A DNA stretch of 18,947 nucleotides from contig SVUH01000028.1 of the NCBI GenBank assembly GCA_015063335.1, positions 1 to 18,947 of the forward strand, in the 5' to 3' direction. This document shows, piece after piece, positions 7,140 to 13,961 of the stretch. Within the stretch, counting starts at the first letter, position 1, and each line of letters opens with the position of its first letter. The DNA comes from Oscillospiraceae bacterium (lineage in GTDB: Bacteria; Bacillota_A; Clostridia; Oscillospirales; CAG-272). A model generated the notes under the pieces. It made no database searches. It was given only the letters and a program-made list of their open reading frames with translations, and was not told the origin of the DNA. Made by a program: the position numbers and the translations under genes.

Positions 7140-7160
7140 GCCGTTTGGGGGATTTTTGTT

Positions 7161-8858
7161 TTATTTCTCAACCGCGACGAAATGATACATTCTAGAGTCG
7201 TAATCACGGAGTCGCTCGCAGATACAAACGCCCGCATTCATGAGCGCCTTGCCCGAAAGCACCTGCCCGGTTTGTTCATTTCGGTAGTATTTATTCGCAT
7301 CAAGTCCGCTCATGCGAACGTAGTGTCTGTCGTATATCGCGCTTCTTATGACCGCGTACGTTAAGAGCGCCTCGCTCTTGTCCTCGGAGACAAAGCTCCA
7401 AGCGCATCTCGTTCTGTCCTTCCATGGCGAGATAAGCCTATACAGATCTCCCTTGTTTATGAGGTCGTAATACTTGCGGTATTCGTCGCACTGCGCCTTG
7501 ACCGTTTCCTTTTGCTCGTCTGTAAGCTTGGTCAGGTCTAATTCGTAGCCGAACGTTCCCGACATCGCAACGTGCCCTCTCGTGGTAAACGATGTCGTTC
7601 TGCCCGTTTGGTGGTTGGGGCAGTCGGACACGTGCGAGCCCATCGAGGATACGGGATAGCACATGGACGTGCCATACTGTATATCAAGTCGCTCGATAGC
7701 GTCGGTGTCGTCGCTCGTCCAGCTCTGAGGCGCGTAGTAAAGCCAAGCGGGATCAAAACGACCACCACCGTTTGAACAGCCCTCAAGGAGCAGATGCGGG
7801 TATTTTGTGAGTATACGTTCAAGAAGCTCGTAAAGTCCGAGTACGTATCGGTGGAATACCTCTCCCTGTCTGTCAGCGCCAAGCAACGCGCTTCCAACCT
7901 CGGTAAGATTTCTGTTGAAATCCCACTTTACGTAGGCAATATTCGCATTGTCAAGCACCCCGCTTATGCAGTCAAAGATATAGTCTCTTACGTCCGCGCG
8001 GCTCATGTCAAGCACGTATTGGTATCTTGCTATGCTCATTTTTCTGTTCGGCGTCTGCAATGCCCATTCGGGATGAGCGCGGAACAGATTGCTGTCCTGT
8101 TACACCATCTCGGGCTCAAACCATATACCGAATTTCAGTCCGAGAGCATTTACTCTATCAACGAGCTTGCCGAGTCCGCCCTTGAGCTTTTCCTCGTTTA
8201 CGAACCAGTCGCCAAGTCCCGATCTGTCGGAATTTCTGTCTCCGAACCAGCCGTCGTCCATGACGAGCATCTCAATACCGAGCTCGGACGCCACCTTTGC
8301 TATGTCGTAAAGCTTCTCCTCGTTAAAATCAAAGCAGGTCGCTTCCCAGTTGTTTATAAGTATGGGGCGGCGGCTGTTCTTCCACTCGCCGCGGCAAAGA
8401 TTATTGCGGTAAAGCTTATGATATATGCGGCTCATTCCGCCAATTCCCTCGTCAGAGTATACCATTACCGCCTCGGGAGAGGTAAAGCTCTCCCCTGCCT
8501 CAAGCCTCCAATTGAAGCCCTCGGGGTTTATTCCCATGATAACTCGCGCTCCGCCGTCGTGATCCATCTCGGCAGAGGCAAGGAAGTTGCCCGTATATAC
8601 AAGGTTGAAGCCGTACGCGTCGCCGTGTTCCTCGGTCGCGTACGTCGCAGGCTGTCCGACAATGGCGGGCTTGCCGCCGTATATCTTATGAGATACGTAC
8701 TTAATATCGGTGTCGTCCGTACCCGTAGAGCGAAGGATAGACAGAGCGATACCGCGGAAATCTCCGCAGCCGCCACATGAATATTCCATGCGGCTTACGT
8801 CCTTGCTGAAATAAACGTCTCCCTTTTTCCAGTCGTACATACGAGGACTCAAACACAC
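7161..8858 (-). pseudogene. GH36 alpha-galactosidase, decayed
   Basis: The minus-strand frame reads as a GH36 alpha-galactosidase: PILINNWEAT, MDDGWFG, FGIWFEPEMV, the nucleophile segment YVKWDFNRN, EGCSNGGGRFD and the acid/base segment SDDTDAIERL. Three lesions are visible. An in-frame TAA at 8102-8100 separates EPEMV from QDSNLFRAHPEWAL, with the same frame continuing. The beta-sandwich domain jumps from GQPATYA to TEEHGDAYGF, leaving out roughly 130 residues usual for the family. Homology begins only at about 8858, with no ribosome site, the first ~40 residues missing, and the preceding gene's stop 35 bases away. Intact relatives are about 730 residues. Catalytic motifs are still intact, so decay looks recent. 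A sequencing error could explain the stop but not the two losses. Confidence 0.88.
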
Positions 8859-8893
8859 CGCAGAAAAAAACAATAGATATTTTGTAAATCTTT

Positions 8894-9478
8894 CTAAATA
8901 ATAAGGAATACTACGTGCAAAAGTCCAAGCACGACCAAGGGCACGATAGCTCCTACGGTAAACTGCGGCCAAGTGTGGCGCTTCATCTTAACGCTTGCCC
9001 AGAATGCCCCGACGAATATCGGAACGGAAACGAGGAGCGCCACGGGAACACCGAGATACGCAAGAAGCGCCGCAGGTCCTGCAATTCCGCAGGCGTGCGC
9101 ACTTGCTCTTATACCGCAGCACTTGTTGAGGACCACTATTATCAAGCCCGATATAAGATAGTCAAGGTAAACTATCCAAAGCGCTTCGGGAGTCTTTAAA
9201 AATATACTTACAACGCAGCCAAGCATGTATCCGACAAGGGCAAAGACCATAGCAAGATTTCTCTGCCCCTCTCTGCCGCGCCCCTTAAAGCCCGGAACTA
9301 ACGGCTGACACGGATATCCAAGCAAAGGAAACACGACCAGAAAGCCTATCGCAAGCCAAAAGCGCAGCATGCCCTCTCCGTATACCTCGGGGTGCACGAA
9401 AAACAAAGTCAGCAGAGTAGCAAGCGCCATTATGGGCGCGAGCGTAATTATTCTTATCGCCTTTGTAAAAGCCTTCAT
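8894..9478 (-). CDS. PAP2-like membrane phosphatase
   Basis: 194 residues from ATG 9478, chosen for the GGAGGG site just upstream; earlier in-frame ATGs lack one. Five or six hydrophobic segments are seen (about 8-28, 38-57, 76-94, 101-118, 134-156, 173-193). KGRGREGQRN (65-74), SAHACGIAGP (126-135) and KMKRHTWPQ (164-172) correspond to the three phosphatase signatures of small clostridial PAP2-family proteins, with His128 and His168 as the likely catalytic pair. Such enzymes dephosphorylate lipid phosphates at the membrane. It has its own promoter with a palindrome at the start site. The alpha-galactosidase remnant begins right after its stop, so the deletion that removed that gene's 5' end stopped just short of this one. 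Confidence 0.72.
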   Translation of the reverse strand: MKAFTKAIRIITLAPIMALATLLTLFFVHPEVYGEGMLRFWLAIGFLVVFPLLGYPCQPLVPGFKGRGREGQRNLAMVFALVGYMLGCVVSIFLKTPEALWIVYLDYLISGLIIVVLNKCCGIRASAHACGIAGPAALLAYLGVPVALLVSVPIFVGAFWASVKMKRHTWPQFTVGAIVPLVVLGLLHVVFLII

Positions 9479-9549
9479 TATATTCCCTCCAAGCTCTGTC
9501 CGCATATCAGCGGCAGACATTTTTTTGATTTGGTTTTGTAAATTTCGAC

Positions 9550-9609
9550 ATGTAGTATTGATTACTACATCTGCTCGAACATTATACCACATTGCTTTTG
9601 CAATTGCAA
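9550..9609 (-). promoter_or_regulatory. Promoter of the PAP2-like gene with a palindromic operator candidate
   Basis: On the minus strand, -35 TTGCAA (9609-9604), a 17-base spacer and -10 TATAAT (9586-9581), with TGG before the -10. The -35 lies in the perfect palindrome TTGCAATTGCAA (9598-9609). Just downstream of the start site is ATGTAGTA (9550-9557) / TACTACAT (9563-9570), a perfect 8-bp inverted repeat with a 5-base gap, well placed for a repressor. Confidence 0.8.
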
Positions 9610-9699
9610 TACCTTTTCAGAAAATTTCCAAGAAAATTTGCATACCGATGAGTGCTGCTGCAAAAAATAAAATGAAAATCAAGCACAAAAGGAGAAAAA

Positions 9700-10686
9700 A
9701 TGAAAACCGTAGCATTTTTTGACGCAAAGCCTTACGACAAGGAGAAGTTTATAAAATTCGGAGATCTGTCCGATATAAAATTCAAGTTTTTCGAAGCCAA
9801 GCTGTGCGCCGACTCCGTGGGACTTGCAAGTGGGTGCGACGGCGTTTGCGCGTTTGTCAACGACACCGTGGACAAAGAGGTGATAGACTCCCTTGTGAAT
9901 ATGAATATAGGCGTTCTTGCCATGCGTTGCGCGGGATATAACAACGTTGACGTAGCTTACGCAAGCGGAAAAATCAAAATTTTCCACGTGCCCGCCTACT
10001 CTCCTCACGCGGTTGCGGAGCACGCGATGGCGATGCTGCTTACCTCGATACGGCGTATTCACAAGGCATATATAAGAACACGCGATTTCAATTTCAGCTT
10101 AAGCGGAATGACGGGCTTTGAGCTTCACGGAAGAACTGTCGGCATAGTCGGAACGGGGAGCATCGGACGTGCATTCGTAGATATTTGCCGCGGCTTCGGA
10201 ATGAAAATCTTGGCATACGACAAATATCCGCAAGAGCTTCCCGACGTGGAGTTCGTCTCGCTTGAGCGCCTTTTTAAGGAGAGCGACGTGATTTCATTTC
10301 ACTGCCCTCTTACGCAAGAGAGCTACCACATGCTAAACGCAAAAACAGTTCCTCTTTTGAAAAAGGGAGTGGTTATTATAAACACCTCGCGCGGCGCGCT
10401 CATTGACACGGAAGCGTTGCTCGACGGAATACGATCTCGCAAGATAGGCGCGACCTGCCTTGACGTGTACGAGGAAGAATCGGATATATTTTTCGAGGAC
10501 TTTTCGGGGCATATTCCATCTGACGAAACGCTCGCAACGCTTCTGTTTATGCCAAACGTCATAGTAACCTCTCACCAAGCCTTTCTTACCGAGGAAGCCC
10601 TCTCAAATATTGCCGAAACCACCGTCAATAACCTCTCGTGCTTCTTTGAAAACAAGGAGCTGCAAAACGAGGTTGCCCCACGTTAA
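9700..10686 (+). CDS. ldhA: D-lactate dehydrogenase (D-2-hydroxyacid dehydrogenase family)
   Basis: 328 residues, about the length of E. coli LdhA (329). The NAD-binding motif GIVGTGSIG is at 148-156. The catalytic trio is Arg231 (NTSRGALID), a Glu in DVYEEE (255-260) and His292 (SHQAFLTEEAL). The segment SDIFFEDFSGH is typical of LdhA rather than of glycerate or phosphoglycerate dehydrogenases. The enzyme reduces pyruvate to D-lactate with NADH in the cytoplasm, a fermentation end step. AAAGGAG precedes the ATG. It diverges from the PAP2-like gene and is followed by a strong terminator, so it is a single-gene unit. I see no convincing plus-strand promoter in the AT-rich upstream 90 bases. 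Confidence 0.9.
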   Translation: MKTVAFFDAKPYDKEKFIKFGDLSDIKFKFFEAKLCADSVGLASGCDGVCAFVNDTVDKEVIDSLVNMNIGVLAMRCAGYNNVDVAYASGKIKIFHVPAYSPHAVAEHAMAMLLTSIRRIHKAYIRTRDFNFSLSGMTGFELHGRTVGIVGTGSIGRAFVDICRGFGMKILAYDKYPQELPDVEFVSLERLFKESDVISFHCPLTQESYHMLNAKTVPLLKKGVVIINTSRGALIDTEALLDGIRSRKIGATCLDVYEEESDIFFEDFSGHIPSDETLATLLFMPNVIVTSHQAFLTEEALSNIAETTVNNLSCFFENKELQNEVAPR

Positions 10687-10699
10687 AAGATAAAAAAGC

Positions 10700-10733
10700 A
10701 AAAAGGACAGAGGCCAAGACCTCTGTCCTTTTT
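10700..10733. terminator. Bidirectional terminator between ldhA and the DUF378 gene
   Basis: Arms AAAAAGGACAGAGG and CCTCTGTCCTTTTT with a 6-base loop and T tracts on both strands. It ends ldhA on the plus strand and the DUF378 gene on the minus strand. Confidence 0.92.
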
Positions 10734-10746
10734 TACGTCAAAAACG

Positions 10747-10968
10747 TTACTCGCGTTCGCCTATCTCTCGGAATTTTTCTCTCGTGCGGAACAAAAGCGA
10801 TACGCACCAGATTCCTGCAAGACCTACCACGGTGTATATGATTCGGCTTATAAGAGAATCCGAGCCGCCGCCTATCCAAGCGACGAGGTCAAATCCAAAC
10901 AAACCGATGCTACCCCAGTTAAGCGCGCCGATTATGGTAGTTATAAGCGCTATCTTATCTACGATCAT
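10747..10968 (-). CDS. DUF378 family small membrane protein (YuzA-like)
   Basis: 73 residues with two hydrophobic helices (about 5-30 and 38-61). The family pattern is clear: NWGSIGLFGFDLVAWI, then SLISRIIYTVVGLAGIW. The C-terminal tail is charged (RTREKFREIGERE). DUF378 proteins are small inner-membrane proteins of unknown function. An AGGAGG site lies 11 bases before the ATG. It is 101 bases downstream of the YhcH-like gene with no terminator between them, so it may be on the same transcript; no separate promoter is convincing. Confidence 0.85.
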   Translation of the reverse strand: MIVDKIALITTIIGALNWGSIGLFGFDLVAWIGGGSDSLISRIIYTVVGLAGIWCVSLLFRTREKFREIGERE

Positions 10969-11069
10969 AAAGCATTAGCCTCCTTTTTGGCGGATTTTCC
11001 GTCATAAATAGTGTTAGCAAATGCTCTCCTTATATTAGTGGCAGTTTTGGGATAAATACGACTTTTTTG

Positions 11070-11528
11070 TTATTTTGACCGAATTTTTACAACGAGCTTT
11101 CTTACGTCCTCGGGAGCGCCGTCCGCCTTTATGCCGGGAGCGTGAGGCTCACCCGTAAAGATTATCGCGAGCTCGCCCGCGCAAAGTCTTACGGAATCGT
11201 AATCCTTATTCATGGAATACTTTTCGCAGTCGGGCTTGTATTCCTGACAAAGAAAAAGCTTCTCAGCGCTGTCAAATCTTATTATTTCCTCACCGGAAAT
11301 TACCATCTGAACGTCGATATATTCTCTGTGAGACTCGAATTTTGCATCGAACGGGGATTTTGCCTTATACGACTGGATAAGATAATACATATCCTCGTCG
11401 ACGTCGTAGCGTCCGTCCTCGGGAGTGTTGCACATAACGTTCTTTGCGAGCTCAAACATCTTTTCGAATTTATCGTTTATCTTTTCGTACAGCTTGTTTT
11501 CGGCACAGCCGAGATAAGTAATGATCAT
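11070..11528 (-). CDS. YhcH/YjgK/YiaL family protein (DUF386)
   Basis: 152 residues from ATG 11528, chosen because GGAGGG precedes it at 6 bases; E. coli YhcH is 154. The cupin-like metal-site segments are FESHREYIDVQMVISGEE (about 75-92) and FTGEPHAPG (about 126-134). Members act on sugars: YhcH (NanQ) has been linked to sialic acid anomer conversion, YiaL to ketose metabolism. No sialic acid genes are visible here, so a general sugar-anomerase role is only a guess. It has a near-consensus promoter, and its reading direction leads toward the DUF378 gene. Confidence 0.87.
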   Translation of the reverse strand: MIITYLGCAENKLYEKINDKFEKMFELAKNVMCNTPEDGRYDVDEDMYYLIQSYKAKSPFDAKFESHREYIDVQMVISGEEIIRFDSAEKLFLCQEYKPDCEKYSMNKDYDSVRLCAGELAIIFTGEPHAPGIKADGAPEDVRKLVVKIRSK

Positions 11529-11561
11529 TTTTACCCTCCAATAAAACAAAGTAGTAGCTAT

Positions 11562-11590
11562 ATATTAAACGATTTTTTGCGTTTAGTCAA
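11562..11590 (-). promoter_or_regulatory. Promoter of the YhcH-like gene
   Basis: On the minus strand, -35 TTGACT (11590-11585), a 17-base spacer and -10 TAATAT (11567-11562), about 34 bases before the ATG at 11528. Confidence 0.8.
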
Positions 11591-11671
11591 TAGCTTTTTA
11601 AAAGTTTTTCAAGCTTTAAATTTATTGTATGCGGATTTTTTCTAAAAATAAATATTTTTTTTAAAAAAGTA

Positions 11672-11700
11672 TTGATTTTTATATTTTTTTATGATATAAT
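11672..11700 (+). promoter_or_regulatory. Promoter of tRNA-Ser
   Basis: -35 TTGATT (11672-11677), a 17-base spacer and -10 TATAAT (11695-11700), with TGA before the -10. The upstream region is an A/T-tract run (about 11640-11690) that could act as an UP element. Transcription would start about 7 bases before the mature tRNA. Confidence 0.87.
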
Positions 11701-11713
11701 GTTCGGGTCGAAT

Positions 11714-11805
11714 GGAGAGATGGCTGAGCTGGTCTAAGGCGCACGATTGGAAATCGTGTGAACGCTAATACCGTTCCGAGGGTTCGAATCCCTCTCTCTC
11801 CGCCA
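11714..11805 (+). tRNA. tRNA-Ser (anticodon GGA)
   Basis: A 92-base type II tRNA. The acceptor GGAGAGA pairs with TCTCTCC, followed by discriminator G and an encoded CCA. The anticodon stem CACGA/TCGTG carries the loop TTGGAAA, anticodon GGA, which reads UCC/UCU serine codons. A long variable arm (GTGAACGCTAATACCGTTC region) is typical of serine. The T arm contains GGTTCGAATCC. Confidence 0.96.
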
Positions 11806-11839
11806 AAAAAAGAACGAAGCAATCGCTTCGTTCTTTTTT
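11806..11839 (+). terminator. Terminator of tRNA-Ser
   Basis: A 15-base perfect stem (AAAAAAGAACGAAGC at 11806-11820 with 11825-11839) with a 4-base loop, ending in a T run. It starts immediately after the CCA end and is directly followed by hairpin array 2. Confidence 0.9.
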
Positions 11840-11841
11840 AT

Positions 11842-12008
11842 CCAATCCGAAGGATTGGTATGGCATCACGCGACAGCGTGTATGGAATCGCCGCAGGCGT
11901 ATGGCATCACGCGGCAGCGTGTATTTGTCCTTCGGATTGATGCCATACAACACTCCGTGTTGATTCCATTCGCTCCTTCGTCGCGATTCCATTCACGGCG
12001 TTGCCGTG
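11842..12008. repeat. Hairpin array 2: variable short stems joined by ATGGMAT/ATKCCAT linkers
   Basis: Stems in order: CCAATCC/GGATTGG (11842-11858), CACGC/GCGTG (11867-11880), CGCC/GGCG (11889-11899), CACGC/GCGTG (11908-11921), an imperfect central dyad near 11926-11939 that partly repeats the first stem, CAACAC/GTGTTG (11948-11962), a weak TCGC/GCGA (11970-11986) and CACGGC/GCCGTG (11994-12008). Left linkers are TATGGCAT, TATGGAAT, TATGGCAT. Right linkers are ATGCCAT and ATTCCAT twice, their reverse complements. The array has the same mirrored plan as array 1 but different linkers and stems. It lies between two plus-strand terminators after tRNA-Ser. Confidence 0.85.
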
Positions 12009-12012
12009 ATCA

Positions 12013-12036
12013 GCACACCGAAAGGTGTGCTTTTTT
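12013..12036 (+). terminator. Terminator closing hairpin array 2
   Basis: GCACACC/GGTGTGC stem with a GAAA tetraloop, followed by six T residues on the plus strand. The tRNA already has a terminator 170 bases upstream, so this one would stop readthrough across the array. Confidence 0.85.
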
Positions 12037-12039
12037 GCG

Positions 12040-12064
12040 TTGGCGGAGAGAGAGGGATTCGAAC
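12040..12064 (-). repeat. Inverted 25-base copy of the tRNA-Ser 3' end
   Basis: The minus strand of 12040-12064 is identical to plus-strand 11782-11806: the T arm from GTTCGAA through the acceptor stem, discriminator, CCA and one more A. The rest of the tRNA is absent, so it is a fragment and not a gene. It faces the intact tRNA across array 2, making a 25-base perfect inverted repeat about 230 bases apart. tRNA 3' ends are common targets of integrases, but those leave direct repeats, and no integrase is seen here. Confidence 0.92.
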
Positions 12065-12071
12065 GCAGTGA

Positions 12072-12098
12072 GCAAAACAACCCTGCGAGTTGTTTTGC
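12072..12098 (-). terminator. Hairpin after the rubrerythrin gene
   Basis: Perfect 10-base arms GCAAAACAAC/GTTGTTTTGC with a 7-base loop, beginning 5 bases after the rubrerythrin stop codon. It lacks a following T run on the minus strand, so it may be an mRNA 3'-end stabiliser rather than a strong terminator. Confidence 0.55.
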
Positions 12099-12103
12099 CA
12101 AAA

Positions 12104-12661
12104 TCACATCTTCTTAAAATATCCGCGCTCCTCTTGGCAAACAGGGCACTCGTGCGGCGGCTCCTTGGCAGTAATAATATAACCGCAATTAAGACATATC
12201 CACTTAGTTTCCTCGGAATCGGACGTAAGCAAGGTTTTGTTTTCAAGCGCGTCGGCGTATTTCTGATAACGCTCCTCGTGCGCCTTTTCAATTGACGCTA
12301 CTCGTTCAAACAGCCCCGCCAGATAGAGAAAGCCCTCGCGCTTTGCATCCTCCGCGAACTGTCGGTACATGCTCTCCCACTCATGGTGCTCTCCCTTAAT
12401 CGCGTCTTCAACGTTGCCCTGCGTGTCCGAGTCTCCCGCAAGATACCTGAACCATATCTCTGCGTGCTCACTCTCGTTTTTAGAGGTCTCCTCAAAAATC
12501 TCCGAAACCTCAACAAGCCCTTGGTCTCTCGCCTTTTTCGCGTACCACTTGTATTTCAGATGTGCGCGCGACTCGCCCGAAAGCGCCGTATTGAGGTTTT
12601 GCTCGGTAACGGTCCCTTTAAGTGCCTCGATTCCCTTGCCTTCTTTTGTAAACAGCTTCAT
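12104..12661 (-). CDS. rbr: Rubrerythrin
   Basis: 185 residues from ATG 12661, chosen for the AAAGGAG site; an upstream in-frame ATG would run through the divergent luxS promoter. Carboxylate/histidine ligands of the diiron four-helix bundle: Glu30 (SGESRAHLKY), the EETSKNESEHAE segment (57-68), Glu91/94 region (EHHEWES), and EKAHEERY (125-132). The C-terminal rubredoxin domain has Cys156, Cys159, Cys172 and Cys175. Rubrerythrin reduces hydrogen peroxide in the cytoplasm of anaerobes using electrons from rubredoxin. It diverges from luxS; I see no convincing minus-strand promoter in the 134-base gap, only a weak TTGAAT/TCAATA pair. Confidence 0.95.
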   Translation of the reverse strand: MKLFTKEGKGIEALKGTVTEQNLNTALSGESRAHLKYKWYAKKARDQGLVEVSEIFEETSKNESEHAEIWFRYLAGDSDTQGNVEDAIKGEHHEWESMYRQFAEDAKREGFLYLAGLFERVASIEKAHEERYQKYADALENKTLLTSDSEETKWICLNCGYIITAKEPPHECPVCQEERGYFKKM

Positions 12662-12741
12662 TTTTTTAACTCCTTTTTTTAGTTTGAGTAAAAGCATTAT
12701 TGACAAAAAATGGTGGGAGTATTCAATTCCGTCAAAAACGG

Positions 12742-12770
12742 TTGACAAACGGACAAATAGGTATTATAAT
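12742..12770 (+). promoter_or_regulatory. Promoter of luxS
   Basis: -35 TTGACA (12742-12747), a 17-base spacer and -10 TATAAT (12765-12770). Start of transcription is near 12777, which rules out the ATG at 12777 as a normally led start codon. Confidence 0.9.
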
Positions 12771-12794
12771 AGCCGTATGAAAGGCGGTGCTACT

Positions 12795-13256
12795 ATGCAG
12801 AGAATACAGAGCTTTACAGTTGACCACGACTATATCGAAAAGGACATATACGTTTCAAGGATAGACGGAGATATAACCACCTACGACATGCGCACGCGCA
12901 AGCCAAACGCGGGTGACTACATGGATAATCTCACCATGCATTCCCTTGAGCACATGTTTGCGACCTACGTCAGGAACTCAGACATTGGCGCAGACGTTAT
13001 ATATTTCGGTCCTATGGGCTGCCGTACGGGATTTTATCTTTTGGTTAGAAACAGAACTCCCGACGAGGTGCTCGCGACCGTGACAGACACGCTTGAGAAG
13101 ATAATCTCGCACGACGGGGAGATGTTCGGCGCTACGAGGAAGGAGTGCGGAAACTATCGCGAGCTGAGCCTTGAGGCGGCTAAGGACGAGGCAAGAAAGT
13201 ATCTTGACGCGCTGAAGTCCAAGACGCACGATTTTAAGTATCCTAAAAATTTATAA
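12795..13256 (+). CDS. luxS: S-ribosylhomocysteine lyase LuxS
   Basis: 153 residues. Metal ligands His49 and His53 (MHSLEHMFATYVRN, the HxxEH motif, with Glu52 as catalytic base) and Cys118 (KECGNYREL), plus catalytic Cys76 in GPMGCRTGFYL. It splits S-ribosylhomocysteine into homocysteine and DPD, the precursor of AI-2, within the activated methyl cycle. ATG 12795 is preferred: it is preceded by AAGGCGGTG and lies 18 bases after the predicted transcript start, while the in-frame ATG at 12777 would be leaderless. It is followed by a strong terminator and is a single-gene unit. No pfs or lsr genes are nearby. Confidence 0.95.
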   Translation: MQRIQSFTVDHDYIEKDIYVSRIDGDITTYDMRTRKPNAGDYMDNLTMHSLEHMFATYVRNSDIGADVIYFGPMGCRTGFYLLVRNRTPDEVLATVTDTLEKIISHDGEMFGATRKECGNYRELSLEAAKDEARKYLDALKSKTHDFKYPKNL

Positions 13257-13269
13257 GCTATACTTCTCC

Positions 13270-13299
13270 AAGCGGCTCGTTTTGTACGAGCCGCTTTTT
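13270..13299 (+). terminator. Terminator of luxS
   Basis: AAGCGGCTCG (13270-13279) pairs with CGAGCCGCTT (13287-13296) around a 7-base loop, followed by T residues, 14 bases after the luxS stop. Confidence 0.9.
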
Positions 13300-13329
13300 A
13301 GATCGCATTTTTTAATTTTACCAAAAGCT

Positions 13330-13488
13330 CCGTCAGCGTTAGCCTTCCCCAGCGGGGGAAGGTGGCATTGACGAGCCGACGGTGCGAGTCAATGACGGAT
13401 GAGGTGTTAAAGAATGAATTGAATATACGACACCTCATCCACCGCAAGCGGTCCCCCTTCCCCCGCTGGGGAAGGCTACCGTTGACGG
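13330..13488. repeat. 159-bp nested palindromic repeat (MITE-like), GCCTTCCCC type
   Basis: The 33-base ends (13330-13362 and 13456-13488) are inverted copies with about three mismatches, around the core AGCCTTCCCCAGCGGGGGAA. Inside are CATTGAC/GTCAATG (13367-13395), GGATGAGGTG/CACCTCATCC (13397-13440) and ACCGC/GCGGT (13441-13452). No coding frame fits. Repeats of this look are frequent between genes of gut Firmicutes in my recollection, and I take it as a non-autonomous element. No clear target duplication is seen. The flanks to 13586 hold nothing else recognisable. Confidence 0.85.
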
Positions 13489-13586
13489 AAATATGTGCTA
13501 AAATATTAAACTTTATGTACTTCTATTCTTTTAACTTTTAAATTATTATCTAAATCATCAACCGCGAACAAAAGCACTTGTTTTCG

Positions 13587-13961
13587 TCATACCGTCGATT
13601 GTCCTACAAGAAGTCTATATGCCGTTGTAAGCGCTCTCGTTTGCAGTCGGTAAACGCTTCGCGGTGACATTCCAAGAAGCTCCGCGCAGCGCTCCATCGG
13701 CTCACCCTTGACGTACCGATAATATAAAAACAGCTTTTCGTCGCTGTTCTTTATTGATAAAATGAAATGTCTGACTCCGTACATTTTCGCCCGCGCGAAC
13801 GGAGTCTCGCTGAGTATATCTATGTCAGGCTCGGAATACGGAGCGCCGCCGAAAAACTGATTTTCGTAGTTCTCAAGCCTTAAGAGCTTGCGGCTCGCGC
13901 CGTACTCTCCGAGATAGCTTTGCACCTGTTTTCTTTGTTCCACCGTTAAGTCTTGCTTCAT
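13587..13961 (-). CDS. Small sigma-70 region 4-like HTH protein
   Basis: 124 residues. The C-terminal third (about 76-118: LFLYYRYVKGEPMERCAELL, then GMSPRSVYRLQTRALTTAY) reads as a sigma region 4 / phage-regulator-type helix-turn-helix. The N-terminal part is charged and has no family I recognise. No sigma region 2 is present, so it is not a complete sigma factor. It could be a DNA-binding regulator of the ArpU/DUF1492 kind found in Firmicutes and their prophages, though no phage genes surround it. Its ATG overlaps the stop codon of the Cys-rich gene (ATGA), so the two are translationally coupled. No terminator is evident directly after its stop. Confidence 0.6.
   Translation of the reverse strand: MKQDLTVEQRKQVQSYLGEYGASRKLLRLENYENQFFGGAPYSEPDIDILSETPFARAKMYGVRHFILSIKNSDEKLFLYYRYVKGEPMERCAELLGMSPRSVYRLQTRALTTAYRLLVGQSTV

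Noticed and set aside
8100..8102. Readthrough or recoding of TAA in the alpha-galactosidase
   Set aside because: TAA is not a selenocysteine or pyrrolysine codon, no recoding signal is apparent, and two other lesions already disable the gene.
7794..8780. Long open frame (328 codons) on the plus strand
   Set aside because: It is the reverse of the alpha-galactosidase remnant, and its sequence resembles no protein family.
11714..12064. Integrated island at tRNA-Ser
   Set aside because: An island should leave a direct repeat of the tRNA end and carry an integrase; the repeat here is inverted and only about 230 bases lie between the copies.
12369..12794. N-terminal extension of LuxS upstream of 12795
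   Set aside because: The frame stays open far upstream but crosses the luxS promoter and the antisense rubrerythrin gene; LuxS homology starts at MQRIQSF.
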